A stretch of DNA of 64,000 nt. Origin: Ralstonia sp. A12 (GTDB taxonomy: Bacteria; Pseudomonadota; Gammaproteobacteria; Burkholderiales; Burkholderiaceae). The notes under the pieces were generated by a model. That model was given only the letters and a program-made list of their open reading frames with translations. It did not search any database and was not told the origin of the DNA. The position numbers were made by a program, and so were the translations under genes. Of this stretch, positions 24,354 through 35,519 are shown piece by piece. The stretch lies in assembly GCF_000801955.1 (NCBI RefSeq), contig NZ_JSZO01000014.1, positions 186,001 through 250,000 on the forward strand, given 5' to 3'. Each line of letters opens with the position of its first letter. The first letter of the stretch is position 1.

Positions 24354-25874
24354 TTACAGGAACAGGCTGTAGACCGGGTTCTCGCTTTCGTCCCAGGACT
24401 TGTAGCCCAGCGTGGTGAGGAACGCCTTGAACTCGCGCTTCTCGTTCTTCGGCACCTGGATGCCGACGAGGATGTTGCTCGAATCGGCACCCTGATTCCG
24501 GTAGTGGAACAGGCTGATGTTCCAGTTCGGGCTCATGCTCGAGAGGAACTTCATCAGCGCGCCGGGCCGCTCCGGAAACTCGAAGCGGTACAGCAGTTCA
24601 TTCTCCGCCAGCGGCGAGCGCCCGCCCACCATGTAGCGGATGTGCTGCTTGGCAAGTTCGTCGTTGGACAGGTCCAGCGTCGGGAAACCGTGCTTGCGGA
24701 AGTTGTCGGCAATCTTGTCGCCCTCGGCGCGCGATGCAATCTGCACGCCCACGAAGATATGCGCGGCGTCCTTGCTGGCAATGCGGTAGTTGAACTCGGT
24801 CACGTTGCGCGACCAGCCGACCAGCTCGCAGAAGCGCTTGAAGCTGCCGCGCTCTTCCGGAATCGTCACGGCAAACACGGCTTCGCGCGCCTCGCCCACC
24901 TCGGCACGTTCGGCCACGAAGCGCAGGCGGTCGAAGTTCATGTTGGCGCCGCTGGCCACGGCCACCAGCGCTTCGTTCTTCAGCTTGGTGCGCTCGGCGT
25001 ATTGCTTCAGGCCGGCCAGCGCCAGCGCGCCCGAAGGCTCCAGCAGGCTGCGTGTGTCCTGGAACACGTCCTTGAGCGCCGCGCAAATCGCATCCGTATC
25101 CACGGTGATGATCTCGTCGACCAGCTCGCGCGTGATGCGGAAGGTCTCCTTGCCCACCAGCTTGACCGCCGTCCCGTCGGCAAACAGGCCCACGTCTTTC
25201 AGTTCGACACGCTTGCCAGCAGCTACCGAACGCGCCATCGCGTCGGAATCCACGCTCTGCACGCCGATCACCTTGATGTCCGGGCGCACGGCCTTCACGT
25301 ACGCCGCAATGCCCGAGATCAGCCCGCCGCCGCCGATGGCGCAGAAGATCGCGTGGATCGGCTGCGGATGCTGGCGCAGGATTTCCATGGCGATGGTGCC
25401 TTGGCCGGCAATCACTTCCGGATCGTCGAACGGGTGCACGAAGGTGTAGCCGTGCTTTTCCTGCAGCTTGGCGGCGTGGTTGTAGGCGTCGGAGTAGCTT
25501 TCGCCGTGCAGCACGACCTCCACCCACTCGCCGCCGCGCGAGCGTACGCCGTCAATCTTGAGCTGTGGCGTCGTCACCGGCATGCAGATAACGGCCTTGC
25601 ATTCCATGCGGGCCGCGCTGAACGCCACGCCCTGCGCGTGGTTGCCGGCCGATGCCGTAATCACCCCACGCTTGCGCTCGGCCGGCGTGAGCGAGGCCAT
25701 CTTGTTATACGCGCCGCGCAGCTTGAACGAGAACACCGGCTGGTCGTCTTCACGCTTGAGGAAGACGCGGTTGCCGGTGCGCGCCGACAGGTTGGGCGCG
25801 AACTTGAGCTCGGTTTCCAGCGCGACGTCATAGACCTTCGCGGTCAGGATCTTCTTGAGGTAATCGATGGCCAT
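24354..25874 (-). CDS. ilvA: Threonine ammonia-lyase, biosynthetic (threonine dehydratase)
   Basis: 506 residues, the normal size of the allosteric biosynthetic enzyme. PLP binds K51 in SFKLRGA; the glycine loop [10 protein letters not shown] is near 185. Two ACT-like regulatory domains occupy about 330-506 ([12 protein letters not shown] and [12 protein letters not shown]), the site of isoleucine feedback. It deaminates threonine to 2-oxobutanoate, the first step to isoleucine. It is first in the ilvA-queF unit, with a promoter expected in the 128 bases to the divergent KirBac gene. Confidence 0.96.
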   Translation of the reverse strand: MAIDYLKKILTAKVYDVALETELKFAPNLSARTGNRVFLKREDDQPVFSFKLRGAYNKMASLTPAERKRGVITASAGNHAQGVAFSAARMECKAVICMPVTTPQLKIDGVRSRGGEWVEVVLHGESYSDAYNHAAKLQEKHGYTFVHPFDDPEVIAGQGTIAMEILRQHPQPIHAIFCAIGGGGLISGIAAYVKAVRPDIKVIGVQSVDSDAMARSVAAGKRVELKDVGLFADGTAVKLVGKETFRITRELVDEIITVDTDAICAALKDVFQDTRSLLEPSGALALAGLKQYAERTKLKNEALVAVASGANMNFDRLRFVAERAEVGEAREAVFAVTIPEERGSFKRFCELVGWSRNVTEFNYRIASKDAAHIFVGVQIASRAEGDKIADNFRKHGFPTLDLSNDELAKQHIRYMVGGRSPLAENELLYRFEFPERPGALMKFLSSMSPNWNISLFHYRNQGADSSNILVGIQVPKNEKREFKAFLTTLGYKSWDESENPVYSLFL

Positions 25875-26002
25875 GGTGCGGACCGGGTTGGACGTGGGGG
25901 AGAGCCCGTAAGCCTATCACGCGGGGCCTTGTCCGCCTTGCAGGACAGGCGGGGCGGTCGGTACACTCCCCCGCGATCCATCACGGGGGAGGGCAGGGCA
26001 CC

Positions 26003-26938
26003 ATGGGCACCAAGGCGTTCTTTTTTCGATTGCCGCGCGTGGGTGGGCGCCGGGGCCGCAGGGTCTGGTCCGGTACGCAGCAGGTCATTGCCCACGGCAT
26101 GCCGTCGCTGGGCTGGCGCGACATCTACCACCACGCGCTGGAGGTCAACTGGCCGACCTTCTTTGCCATCCTGGCGGGGCTCTTCCTTACCCTCAACGCG
26201 GTGTTTGCCGGGCTGTATTCGCTGGGCGATGCGTCCATCGCCAATCAGTCGCCCTCGGGTTTTGCGGGGGCGTTCTTCTTCAGCGTGGAGACGCTCGCCA
26301 CCGTCGGCTACGGCGACATGCATCCGCAGACGACGTACGCCCACATCATTGCCACGCTGGAGATCTTCATCGGCATGTCGGGCATCGCCATGGCCACGGG
26401 GCTGGTGTTTGCGCGCTTCTCGCGCCCGCGCGCCAAGATCATGTTTGCCCAGAATGCCGTGGTGCGCATGCTCAACGGCAAGATGACGCTGATGGTGCGG
26501 GCGGCCAATGCGCGCCAGAACGTCATCGCCGAGGCGACCGCCAAGCTGCGTCTGCTCCAGGACGAGCGCTCCCCCGAGGGCTATTCGATCTACCGCATCC
26601 GCGATCTGCACCTGGAGCGCAGCGAGCACCCGATCTTCCTGCTCGGCTGGGTCATGATGCACGTGATCGACGAGACGAGCCCGCTGTACAACGCCACCGC
26701 CGAGTCGCTTGCCGCGGGGGATGCGCTGCTGCTGCTCACCATCCAGGGCTCCGATGAGACCGCCGCGCAGACCTTGCAGGCCCGCAACGCGTGGCGCCAC
26801 GACGAGATCCGCTGGGGCTACCGCTACGTCGACCTGATGCGCGACGACGAAAACGGCGTCACGCACGTCGAGTACGACAACTTCCACAAGATCGTGCCGG
26901 CTGATATGTCAGCCGAGGGGCCGGCGCAGGCACAATGA
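26003..26938 (+). CDS. KirBac-type inward rectifier potassium channel
   Basis: 311 residues. Two membrane helices (NWPTFFAILAGLFLTLNAVF and IIATLEIFIGMSGIAMATGLVFARF) flank the pore loop with the selectivity filter T100-V-G-Y-G-D105. The C-terminal cytoplasmic beta-sandwich (about 145-290) has the Kir pattern, including GWVMMHVIDETSPLY. Four subunits form a K+ channel of the inner membrane. KirBac channels are gated by lipids and polyamines. Nothing in the neighbourhood shows its physiological trigger. Confidence 0.95.
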   Translation: MGTKAFFFRLPRVGGRRGRRVWSGTQQVIAHGMPSLGWRDIYHHALEVNWPTFFAILAGLFLTLNAVFAGLYSLGDASIANQSPSGFAGAFFFSVETLATVGYGDMHPQTTYAHIIATLEIFIGMSGIAMATGLVFARFSRPRAKIMFAQNAVVRMLNGKMTLMVRAANARQNVIAEATAKLRLLQDERSPEGYSIYRIRDLHLERSEHPIFLLGWVMMHVIDETSPLYNATAESLAAGDALLLLTIQGSDETAAQTLQARNAWRHDEIRWGYRYVDLMRDDENGVTHVEYDNFHKIVPADMSAEGPAQAQ

Positions 26939-26981
26939 GCGGCTTGTCCGATTCATCTCACCGCGTCAACGCGCAACGCTC

Positions 26982-28229
26982 GTGGCCCTGAACCTTGTCT
27001 GGCTGGCTTTCTTCCTCGTTGCCTTCGTCACGGCCTGTGTGCAGGTGGTGCAGGGCGACATGGAGGTCTTCTCCCGCATGCTCACCGCCATGTTCGATGC
27101 CGCACGCACAGGCTTCGAGATTGCGCTGGGCCTGACCGGCATGATGGCGCTGTGGCTGGGCATCATGCGCGTGGGCGAACGCGCTGGGGTGGTCGACCTG
27201 TTTGCACGGTTGGTGAACCCGCTGATGCGGCATCTGTTTCCCTCGGTGCCCCCTGGTCACCCGGCCAACGGCGCGATGATGATGAACGTGTCGGCCAATA
27301 TGCTGGGCCTGGACAACGCCGCCACGCCGCTCGGCCTGCAGGCCATGCGCGAACTGCAGGAGATCAACCCGCAGCCGCAGCGCGCCAGCAATGCGCAGCT
27401 GATGTTCGTGGTGCTCAACACCGCGGGCGTGACGCTGGTGCCCACGTCCGTCATCGCCATCCGGCAGGCCATGGCGGTCAAGCAGGGGCTGGTCGGTTTC
27501 AACGCGGCAGACATCTTCCTGCCGACGCTGCTGTCCACGTTCATTGGCTTCTGCGCGGGCATCGGGGCGGTGGCGTTCTACCAGCGCATCAACCTGTTCA
27601 AGCCGGCGCTGCTGGCGTACTTCGGCGGCTTCATCGCGGTGATGGGGCTGCTGTTTGCGTGGCTGCGCCAGTTTCCACCGCAGCAGATGGCTGCGTGGAT
27701 TGGCCTGATCGGCGCGGGCTCCATCCTCGCCATCGTGGTGGCCTTCCTGGCGTGCGGAGCAATCCGCCGCATCAACGTTTACGAAACCTTTGTCGACGGC
27801 GCCAAGGATGGTTTTCAGGTGGCGATCGGCATCGTGCCGTACCTAGTGGCGGTGCTGGTCGGTATTGCCGTGTTTCGCGCGGCAGGCTGCATGGACTTCC
27901 TGATGCAGGGGCTCGCTGCATTGTTCTCGCACCTCGGGATCGACACGCGCTTCGTGCCGGCCCTGCCCGTGGGGCTGATGAAGACGCTCTCCGGCGCGGG
28001 CGCGCGTGGCCTGATGGTCGATGTGATGACCACCTACGGCGTCGACTCCTTCCAGGGCAAGCTGGCCGCCATCATCCAGGGCTCGACCGAGACCACCTTC
28101 TATGTGCTGGCCGTCTACTTCGGCAGCGTCGGCATCAAGGACACGCGCTACGCGCTCGCCTGCGGGCTGTGGGCCGATCTGATCGGGCTGATTGGCGCCG
28201 TGCTCGTCGCCTACCTGTTCTTCGGCTGA
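26982..28229 (+). CDS. Nucleoside-recognition (Gate) membrane protein, SpmA-SpmB-like fusion
   Basis: 415 residues from a GTG at 26982, with about ten hydrophobic segments. The first half resembles SpmA (GMMALWLGIMRVGERAGVVD and NVSANMLGLDNAATPLGLQAM). The second half resembles SpmB (GIVPYLVAVLVGIAVFRAAG and STETTFYVLAVYFGSVGIKDTRY). In Bacillus the two are separate spore-maturation proteins, but non-sporulating bacteria often have this fusion. The Gate domain occurs in nucleoside and ion transporters, and the substrate here is unknown. It lies 44 bases after the KirBac gene and may be co-transcribed. Confidence 0.85.
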   Translation: MALNLVWLAFFLVAFVTACVQVVQGDMEVFSRMLTAMFDAARTGFEIALGLTGMMALWLGIMRVGERAGVVDLFARLVNPLMRHLFPSVPPGHPANGAMMMNVSANMLGLDNAATPLGLQAMRELQEINPQPQRASNAQLMFVVLNTAGVTLVPTSVIAIRQAMAVKQGLVGFNAADIFLPTLLSTFIGFCAGIGAVAFYQRINLFKPALLAYFGGFIAVMGLLFAWLRQFPPQQMAAWIGLIGAGSILAIVVAFLACGAIRRINVYETFVDGAKDGFQVAIGIVPYLVAVLVGIAVFRAAGCMDFLMQGLAALFSHLGIDTRFVPALPVGLMKTLSGAGARGLMVDVMTTYGVDSFQGKLAAIIQGSTETTFYVLAVYFGSVGIKDTRYALACGLWADLIGLIGAVLVAYLFFG

Positions 28230-28286
28230 CCGGGTAGGGCGGCCCCCGAGCGACGCCGCGGCCGCACGCCCACTACAATCGACCGC

Positions 28287-28868
28287 ATGGAACAGTGGAT
28301 CGACACGCTTTTTGCCACGCTCGCCTTGCCCAAGGTCGGGCTGCCCGCCATCTTTCTCGTCAGTTTCATCTCGGCGACGCTCTTGCCGCTGGGCTCTGAG
28401 CCGGCGGTGTTCGCTTATATCAAGCTCAATCCGGAGATGTTCTGGCCGGCCATCATCGTGGCCACCGTCGGCAACACGCTGGGCGGCGTGGTTGACTGGT
28501 GGATGGGCTATGCGGCCAAGCTGGCGCTGGTGCGCTACCACCTGGCGCGCCGCCGCCGCCAGCACGATGCCGAGCATGCGCAGCACGTGCCACACCCCAA
28601 GCGCCACCGCGAGCCGCCGCTCGACAAGAAGTACTTCCGCTGGATGCGCCGCTTGGGGCCCGTGTCGCTGTTAGTGTCGTGGCTGCCCGGCATTGGGGAC
28701 CCGCTGTGCACGCTGGCCGGCTGGCTGCGCCTGAAGTTCTGGCCGAGCGTGATGTACATGGCCATCGGCAAATTCCTGCGTTATCTGGTCATGACGGGGG
28801 CACTGATGACGCTGCCCGACGACTTCTGGCACGGCATTCTGGGCTGGATCAAGAATCTTCTGATGTGA
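28287..28868 (+). CDS. DedA/YqaA-family membrane protein
   Basis: 193 residues with DedA (SNARE-associated) features: an N-terminal re-entrant region FISATLLPLGSEPAVFAYI, the GNTLGGVVDWWMGY segment and, after a charged His/Arg-rich cytoplasmic loop (residues about 83-115), the conserved RRLGPVSLLVSWLPGIGDPL. DedA relatives flip membrane phospholipids or undecaprenyl phosphate and support envelope integrity. The extended basic loop is longer than in E. coli YqaA. It is 57 bases after the Gate protein gene. Confidence 0.87.
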   Translation: MEQWIDTLFATLALPKVGLPAIFLVSFISATLLPLGSEPAVFAYIKLNPEMFWPAIIVATVGNTLGGVVDWWMGYAAKLALVRYHLARRRRQHDAEHAQHVPHPKRHREPPLDKKYFRWMRRLGPVSLLVSWLPGIGDPLCTLAGWLRLKFWPSVMYMAIGKFLRYLVMTGALMTLPDDFWHGILGWIKNLLM

Positions 28869-29068
28869 CGTTTGCGTGATTCTTTCGTCACGTTCAGCGC
28901 GTTATGTTTTCGCAAGCCATTGAAAACGCGGCGGTTTTTGCGGCCATGCTCGGTGCAGGGATACCGTTGCTGCAACGCATCAACGTTAAACCTTGCAGTA
29001 CAATCGCCCTTTAAAGACCGCGCGGCTCGATCCCTCTTTGCCGCGCCTTCCCTCCCCAGCGGCACGCC

Positions 29069-32000
29069 ATGAATGCCCCACTTCTGATCGACGCCAAACT
29101 CGCGGCGCAGGACGCTGCGCCCCGGCTGCGCGAGATTCCCTACAACTACACCTCGTTCTCGGATCGGGAAATCGTCATCCGCCTGCTGGGCGAATCTGCG
29201 TGGCAGATCCTGAGCGAATTGCGTGCCGAGCGCCGCACCGGCCGATCGGCGCGCATGCTGTACGAAGTGCTGGGCGACATCTGGGTGGTGCGCCGCAACC
29301 CCTACCTGCAGGACGACCTGCTTGAGACGCCCAAGCGCCGGCAGATGCTGATCGATGCGCTCAATCACCGCCTGGCGGAGATCGAGAAGCGCCGTGTGGC
29401 CGACCATGATTCGCACCACGACCCCGTGGGCGACGAGCGCGCCAGCAAGGTCGAGCAGTTGGTTGTGCATGCCCGCCGTGCCGTCAAGGCGTTCCAGGAA
29501 GAATTCGCGCAGGTGTATGACCTGCGCCGCCGCGCCCAGAAGGTGCTCGGCCGCGTCACCGCCAAGGACAACATCAAGTTCGACGGTCTGTCGCGCGTCT
29601 CGCACGTGACGGACGCCACCGACTGGCGCGTCGAATACCCGTTCGTGGTGCTCACGCCCGATACGGAAGAAGAGATCGCCGGCATCGTCAAGGGCTGCTT
29701 CGAGCTGGGGCTGACCATCATCCCGCGCGGAGGTGGCACCGGCTACACCGGCGGCGCTGTGCCGCTCACGCCGTTCTCGGCCGTCATCAACACGGAAAAG
29801 CTGGAACGCCTGGATGCGGTCGAACAGACCGACCTGCCGGGCGTCGACCATCCGGTTGCGACCATCTACTCGGGCGCTGGCGTGGTCACGCGCCGCGTGG
29901 CGGAAGCCGCTGAAAAGGCCGGTCTCGTGTTCGCCGTGGACCCGACCTCGATCGACGCCTCGTGCATCGGCGGCAACGTCGCCATGAACGCGGGCGGCAA
30001 GAAGGCCGTGTTGTGGGGCACCGCGCTGGACAACCTCGCCTGGTGGCGCATGGTCGATCCGGACGGCAACTGGCTGGAAGTCCAGCGCCTGAACCACAAC
30101 CTCGGCAAGATTCACGACGCGCCGATGGTGACGTTCGAGCTGAAGTGGTTCGACGGCAATGCGCCGGTCGGCAGCAAACTGCTGCGCACCGAAACGCTCA
30201 CCATCGAAGGCCGCAAGTTCCGCAAGGAAGGCCTCGGCAAGGATGTTACCGACAAGTTCCTGGCCGGCCTGCCTGGTGTGCAGAAGGAAGGCTGCGACGG
30301 CATCATCACCAGCGCGCGCTGGATCCTGCATCGCATGCCCAAGGCCACGCGCACCGTGTGCCTGGAGTTCTTCGGCCAGGCGCGCGATGCGATCCCGAGC
30401 ATCGTCGAAATCAAGGACTACCTCGACGGCGAGACCAAGAAGCCCGGCGGCGCCATCCTGGCCGGCCTGGAGCACCTGGACGAGCGCTACCTGCGCGCGG
30501 TCGGCTATGCCACCAAGAGCAAGCGCAACGCCTTCCCGAAGATGGTGCTGATCGGTGACATCGTCGGTGATGACGATGACGCTGTGGCGCGCGCCACTTC
30601 GGAAGTGATCCGCCTCGCTAACGGTAAGAGCGGCGAAGGCTTCGTGGCCGTGAGTCCCGAGGCGCGCAAGAAGTTCTGGCTCGACCGCTCGCGCACCGCC
30701 GCCATTGCCAAGCACACCAACGCCTTCAAGATCAACGAAGACGTGGTGATCCCGCTCAACCGCATGGGCGAGTACACCGACGGCATCGAGCGCATCAACA
30801 TCGAGCTGTCGATCAAGAACAAGCTCAAGCTGGCCGATGCGCTGCAAGACTTCTTTGCGCGCAACGATCTGCCGCTGGGCCGCACCGACGACGCCAACGA
30901 GATCCCCAGCGCTGAATTGCTGGAAGACCGCGTGCAGCAGGCACAGCAGTTGGTGCGAAGCACGCGCGCCCGCTGGCAGTACCTGCTGGACCATCTCGAC
31001 ACACCGGTCGCCACCGCGCGCGCCAGCCTGATTGGCCTGGGTCTGGGTTACCTTGCGCAGACCATCGACGAGCGCCTGGTCAATCAGCCGGACGCCAACC
31101 TGTTCCACGTGCTGCAGGACCGCACGATCCGCGTGTCGTGGAAGGCGGAGATTCGCGCCGAGCTGCGCAAGATCTTCAACGGCGGCGAGTTCAAGCCGAT
31201 TCTCGACGAGGCCCAGGCGATCCACAAGAAGGTGCTGCGCGGCCGCGTGTTCGTGGCCCTGCACATGCACGCCGGCGACGGCAACGTGCACACCAACCTG
31301 CCGGTCAACTCCGACGACTACGACATGCTGCAGGACGCCCACAAGGCGGTGGCCCGCATCATGACGCTAGCGCGTTCGCTCGACGGCGTGATCTCGGGCG
31401 AGCACGGCATCGGCATCACCAAGCTGGAATTCCTGACCGACGACGAGATCGCCGACTTCGCGGCCTACAAGCGCCGCGTCGACCCGAACGGCCGCTTCAA
31501 CAAGGGCAAGCTGCTGCGCGACATCAATGACCCGCAAGGGTTGGCTGCTGACTTGCGCAATGCCTACACGCCGTCGTTCGGCCTGATGGGGCACGAGTCG
31601 ATCATCATGCAGCAGAGCGACATCGGCGCCATTTCGGAGTCGATCAAGGACTGCCTGCGCTGCGGCAAGTGCAAGCCGGTGTGCGCCACGCACGTGCCGC
31701 GCGCCAACCTGCTGTACAGCCCGCGCAACAAGATCCTCGCCACCTCGCTGCTGATCGAGGCCTTCCTGTACGAAGAGCAGACGCGCCGCGGCGTGTCGGT
31801 CAAGCATTGGGAAGAGTTTGCCGACGTGGGCGACCACTGCACGGTCTGCCACAAGTGCGTGACGCCGTGCCCGGTGAAGATCGACTTTGGCGATGTGTCG
31901 ATGAACATGCGCAATCTGCTGCGCAAGATGGGGCAAAAGAAGTTCAACCCCGGTACGGCCGCTTCGATGCTCTTCCTGAATGCGACCAACCCCGAGACCA

Positions 32001-33094
32001 TCAATCTCACGCGCAAGGTGATGATCGACTGGGGGTTCAAGGCACAGCGCCTGGGTCACGACATCCTGAAGAAGTTCGCCAAGAAGCAGACCGCGCATCC
32101 GCCCGCTACGGTAGGCAAGCCACCGGTGCGCGAGCAGGTGATCCACTTCATCAACAAGAAGATGCCGGGCAACCTGCCCAAGAAGACGGCGCGCGCGCTG
32201 CTCGATATCGAGGACAACGAGATCGTCCCGATCATCCGCAACCCGCAGAACACCACGCCGGATAGCGAAGCGGTGTTCTACTTCCCGGGTTGCGGCTCGG
32301 AGCGGCTGTTCTCGCAGGTGGGTCTGGCCACGCAGGCGATGCTGTGGCACGCGGGTGTGCAGACTGTGCTGCCGCCGGGTTACCTGTGCTGTGGTTATCC
32401 GCAGCGCGGCAGTGGTCAATACGACAAGGCCGAGAAGATCGTCACCGACAACCGCGTGCTGTTCCACCGCGTGGCCAACACGCTCAACTACCTCGATATC
32501 AAGACGGTGGTGGTGAGTTGCGGCACGTGCTACGACCAGCTTGCCGGCTATGAATTCGACAAGATCTTCCCGGGCTGCCGCATCATCGACATTCACGAGT
32601 TCCTGCTTGAGAAGGGTGTGAAGATCGACGGCGTGCAGGGTACGCGCTACATGTACCACGACCCCTGCCACACCCCGATCAAGACCATGGACCCGACCAA
32701 GCTGGTCAACCAGCTCATGGGCGGCAACCTGGGCGCCGATGGCCAGACCCGTGCGATCGAGAAGAACGATCGCTGCTGCGGCGAGTCGGGCACGCTGGCA
32801 GTCTCGCGCCCGGATATCTCCACGCAGGTCCGCTTCCGCAAGGAAGAGGAGATGAAGAAGGGTGCCGACAAGCTGCGCGCCGATGGCCAGAGCGGCCAGG
32901 CGTTCGACGGCGACGTGAAGATCCTCACGAGCTGCCCGGCCTGCCTGCAGGGTCTGTCGCGCTACACCGAAGATGTCTCGGTGCAGGCTGACTACATCGT
33001 GGTCGAGATGGCGCGACATGTACTCGGCGAGAGCTGGCTGGAGGACTATGTCGCTCACGCCAACGCCGGCGGCATCGAGCGAGTGCTGGTGTGA
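29069..33094 (+). CDS. Giant DUF3683 / FAD-linked oxidase / Fe-S / CCG-domain oxidoreductase
   Basis: 1341 residues in one chain. An N-terminal DUF3683 region (about 1-170) is followed by a PCMH-type FAD-binding domain ([13 protein letters not shown] near 219), an FAD-oxidase C domain with [12 protein letters not shown] near 732, two 4Fe-4S motifs ([11 protein letters not shown] near 864 and [12 protein letters not shown] near 924), and two CCG cysteine-rich domains (FPGCGSE near 1071, LCCGYPQ near 1106, DPCHTP near 1199, RCCGESG near 1236). The layout is that of D-2-hydroxyacid (lactate- or glycolate-like) dehydrogenases in which flavin, Fe-S and CCG subunits, usually separate proteins (GlcD/GlcF), are fused. 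Electrons probably go to the quinone pool. The substrate is not known. A TACAAT -10-like element lies at 28999-29004. The stop overlaps the next start (GTGA). Confidence 0.88.
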   Translation: MNAPLLIDAKLAAQDAAPRLREIPYNYTSFSDREIVIRLLGESAWQILSELRAERRTGRSARMLYEVLGDIWVVRRNPYLQDDLLETPKRRQMLIDALNHRLAEIEKRRVADHDSHHDPVGDERASKVEQLVVHARRAVKAFQEEFAQVYDLRRRAQKVLGRVTAKDNIKFDGLSRVSHVTDATDWRVEYPFVVLTPDTEEEIAGIVKGCFELGLTIIPRGGGTGYTGGAVPLTPFSAVINTEKLERLDAVEQTDLPGVDHPVATIYSGAGVVTRRVAEAAEKAGLVFAVDPTSIDASCIGGNVAMNAGGKKAVLWGTALDNLAWWRMVDPDGNWLEVQRLNHNLGKIHDAPMVTFELKWFDGNAPVGSKLLRTETLTIEGRKFRKEGLGKDVTDKFLAGLPGVQKEGCDGIITSARWILHRMPKATRTVCLEFFGQARDAIPSIVEIKDYLDGETKKPGGAILAGLEHLDERYLRAVGYATKSKRNAFPKMVLIGDIVGDDDDAVARATSEVIRLANGKSGEGFVAVSPEARKKFWLDRSRTAAIAKHTNAFKINEDVVIPLNRMGEYTDGIERINIELSIKNKLKLADALQDFFARNDLPLGRTDDANEIPSAELLEDRVQQAQQLVRSTRARWQYLLDHLDTPVATARASLIGLGLGYLAQTIDERLVNQPDANLFHVLQDRTIRVSWKAEIRAELRKIFNGGEFKPILDEAQAIHKKVLRGRVFVALHMHAGDGNVHTNLPVNSDDYDMLQDAHKAVARIMTLARSLDGVISGEHGIGITKLEFLTDDEIADFAAYKRRVDPNGRFNKGKLLRDINDPQGLAADLRNAYTPSFGLMGHESIIMQQSDIGAISESIKDCLRCGKCKPVCATHVPRANLLYSPRNKILATSLLIEAFLYEEQTRRGVSVKHWEEFADVGDHCTVCHKCVTPCPVKIDFGDVSMNMRNLLRKMGQKKFNPGTAASMLFLNATNPETINLTRKVMIDWGFKAQRLGHDILKKFAKKQTAHPPATVGKPPVREQVIHFINKKMPGNLPKKTARALLDIEDNEIVPIIRNPQNTTPDSEAVFYFPGCGSERLFSQVGLATQAMLWHAGVQTVLPPGYLCCGYPQRGSGQYDKAEKIVTDNRVLFHRVANTLNYLDIKTVVVSCGTCYDQLAGYEFDKIFPGCRIIDIHEFLLEKGVKIDGVQGTRYMYHDPCHTPIKTMDPTKLVNQLMGGNLGADGQTRAIEKNDRCCGESGTLAVSRPDISTQVRFRKEEEMKKGADKLRADGQSGQAFDGDVKILTSCPACLQGLSRYTEDVSVQADYIVVEMARHVLGESWLEDYVAHANAGGIERVLV

Positions 33095-33543
33095 CGACCG
33101 GCGAGCGCGATACTCGGGTAGCGGGCTGCGCGCTGTGTGAGACCGACGGCGGTGAGCCCGTCTGGCGCAATGCCAGGGCGCGCGTGGTGTTGGTCGAGCA
33201 CGCGCGCTTTCCGGGCTTCTGCCGCGTCATCTGGAACGATCACGTGGCCGAGCAGACCGATTTGTCCGATGCCGACCGCCACTGGCTGATGGAAGTCGTC
33301 ACGCGCGTGGAGCGTGTGCTGCGCGCCGAGCTGGCACCGGACAAGATCAACCTCGCCAGCTTCGGCAACTTCGTCCCACACCTGCACTGGCACGTCATTC
33401 CGCGCTACCGCTGGGACACGCATTTCCCCGAGGCCGTCTGGGGACCGGCCCAGCGCGAGCCGGATGCCGCGCGCATGGCTGAGGTGACGGCCAAGCTGCC
33501 GGCGCTATCCTATGCGCTGCAATCGGCGCTCGCCGACGTCTGA
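33091..33543 (+). CDS. HIT-family hydrolase
   Basis: 150 residues from a GTG at 33091 that overlaps the stop of the giant oxidoreductase by four bases. The histidine triad is [10 protein letters not shown] near residues 96-105. An N-terminal [13 protein letters not shown] resembles the zinc-binding start of some HIT proteins. HIT enzymes hydrolyse nucleotide phosphoramidates or adenylated compounds. Coupling to the oxidoreductase suggests a joint role, but which is unknown. Confidence 0.9.
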   Translation: MTTGERDTRVAGCALCETDGGEPVWRNARARVVLVEHARFPGFCRVIWNDHVAEQTDLSDADRHWLMEVVTRVERVLRAELAPDKINLASFGNFVPHLHWHVIPRYRWDTHFPEAVWGPAQREPDAARMAEVTAKLPALSYALQSALADV

Positions 33544-33650
33544 GCGTTTACCGCTGGTAACGTATCCCCACGTCCTGCGCGGAACCCCCGTGGCGCGCAG
33601 CCCGTCAGACTGTCTTTCTGCCCGCTTTTTGCCGTGCTACAGCTATCGCC

Positions 33651-35495
33651 ATGACGACTCCGCGCACCGCCGCCACACCCGACTCCCACAAGGATTCGAT
33701 CGCCGAGCTGAACGTTCACCACGGCCGGCTGAACCTGTCCGAGACGTGGCAGCTCATCAAGCCCTACTGGTTCTCAGAAGACCGTTACAAAGCCTGGGGG
33801 CTGCTGGCACTGGTCATCGCGCTGAGCCTGTTCACGGTCTACATGACCGTGCTGTACACCGAGTGGTACAAGTTTTTCTACAACGCGCTCGAACAGAAGA
33901 ACCAGCCCGAGTTCTGGCATCAACTGGGGCGTTTCTCGTGGATTGCTGCCGGCATCATCATCGCCTCGGTGCTGCGGCAGTACTACACGATGATGCTGCG
34001 CATCCGCTGGCGGACGTGGATCACCGGCACCTTCCTCGACGACTGGCTGGGCAAGCAGGCCTTCTACCGGCTCGAACAGACACACACCGCAGATAACCCC
34101 GACCAGCGGATCTCCGACGACCTGCGCAACTTCACCGATGCCACGGTCAACCTTGGGTTTGGCTTCTTCAATTCAGCGGTTACGCTGGTGTCGTTCTTCG
34201 GCATCCTGTGGGCGGTGTCGGGGCCGCTCGCGTTCACGCTGAGCGGGCACGATTTCGTCATCCCCGGCTACATGGTGTGGTTTGCACTGCTGTACTCGGT
34301 GCTGGGTTCGGTCATCATCCACTTCGTTGGCCGGCCGCTGATCGGGCTGTCGTTCCAACAAGAACGCTACGAAGCCTATTTCCGTTTCCTGCTCGTGCGC
34401 GTGCGGGAAAACAGCGAGAGCATCGCCCTCTACCGCGGCGAGCCCAGTGAAAAAGCCATTCTGCGCGGCCGCTTCGAGCGCATCCGCGCCAACTGGAACC
34501 AGTTGATGGACTACACCCGGCGCCTGAACTTCGCCAGTTCCGGCTACGGGCAGTTCGCCATCATCTTTCCGTTCCTGGTCTCGGCGCCGCGCTACTTTGG
34601 CGGCACGCTCACGCTGGGCGGCATGATGCAGGTGGCCACGGCCTTCGGGCAGGTGCAGGGCGCAATGTCGTGGTTCGTCGACAATTACAACACGCTGGTG
34701 AGCTGGAAGGCATCTACCAACCGCCTGATCGAATTCCAGCGCGCCATGTGCGCCGCCGAACGCGAGGAAGAACACCGCGCCGGCATCCAGGACATCGAAG
34801 TCGAGACCGCCGCCGTGCCCGCCATCGAGGCACGTGGTCTGGCGCTGAACCTGCCCAACCACAAGCCCGAAGACATGCTGGTCGAGCCCTTCGACATGAC
34901 GCTGGCGCGCGGTGAGCGCGTGCTCGTCAATGGTCCGTCGGGTTGCGGCAAGAGCACGCTGGTGCGCGCCGTGGCCGGCATCTGGCCATACGGCAATGGC
35001 CAGATCAAGATTCCGGAAGACGCCAGCGTGCTGTTCCTCCCGCAGCGCAGCTACCTGCCGTCGGGCACGCTGGCGGATGCGCTGTCGTATCCCAAGCTCG
35101 CCACCGAGTACACCGCCGAGCGCCTCTCACAGGTGCTGATCGCATGCCGCTTGCCGGCGCTGGTCGATCTGCTCGATGAGGTCAGCAACTGGAGTCTGCG
35201 CCTGTCGCCCGGCGAACAGCAGCGTCTGGCCTTCGCACGCGCTTTGCTGCAGCGCCCGGACTACCTCTTCCTTGACGAGGCAACCAGCGCACTCGATGAA
35301 GACACCGAGGCCTTCATGTACAGCCTGGTGCTCGAATCGATGCCCGACGTGACCATCGTCAGCGTGGCGCACCGCAGCACCGTGGCACGATTCCACCATC
35401 GCCGCCTACGCTACATCCCCGAGGGTGATCCGTTGACTGCGGTAAGCTATCGGGTGGTGGAAGAGCCCGCGCACATGGCGCTGGCGGCTTCCTGA
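33651..35495 (+). CDS. SbmA/BacA-like ABC transporter with fused membrane and ATPase domains
   Basis: 614 residues. The N-terminal half is an SbmA/BacA-type membrane domain (helices from LLALVIALSLFTVYMTVLY on, with the typical EWYKFFYNALE). The C-terminal ATPase has Walker A GPSGCGKST near 429, signature LSPGEQQR near 518, and Walker B YLFLDEATSALDE near 540. Relatives such as YddA and mycobacterial Rv1819c import or export cobalamin, bleomycin-like and antimicrobial peptides. No substrate clue lies nearby. The start follows 107 bases after the HIT gene. Confidence 0.9.
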   Translation: MTTPRTAATPDSHKDSIAELNVHHGRLNLSETWQLIKPYWFSEDRYKAWGLLALVIALSLFTVYMTVLYTEWYKFFYNALEQKNQPEFWHQLGRFSWIAAGIIIASVLRQYYTMMLRIRWRTWITGTFLDDWLGKQAFYRLEQTHTADNPDQRISDDLRNFTDATVNLGFGFFNSAVTLVSFFGILWAVSGPLAFTLSGHDFVIPGYMVWFALLYSVLGSVIIHFVGRPLIGLSFQQERYEAYFRFLLVRVRENSESIALYRGEPSEKAILRGRFERIRANWNQLMDYTRRLNFASSGYGQFAIIFPFLVSAPRYFGGTLTLGGMMQVATAFGQVQGAMSWFVDNYNTLVSWKASTNRLIEFQRAMCAAEREEEHRAGIQDIEVETAAVPAIEARGLALNLPNHKPEDMLVEPFDMTLARGERVLVNGPSGCGKSTLVRAVAGIWPYGNGQIKIPEDASVLFLPQRSYLPSGTLADALSYPKLATEYTAERLSQVLIACRLPALVDLLDEVSNWSLRLSPGEQQRLAFARALLQRPDYLFLDEATSALDEDTEAFMYSLVLESMPDVTIVSVAHRSTVARFHHRRLRYIPEGDPLTAVSYRVVEEPAHMALAAS

Positions 35496-35519
35496 AACAC
35501 AATCACAGAGACGTTTTTC

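Noticed and set aside
28781-31342. An 853-codon minus-strand open frame opposite the DUF3683 oxidoreductase
   Set aside because: Same shadow effect; the plus strand encodes recognisable FAD and Fe-S motifs over the same bases.
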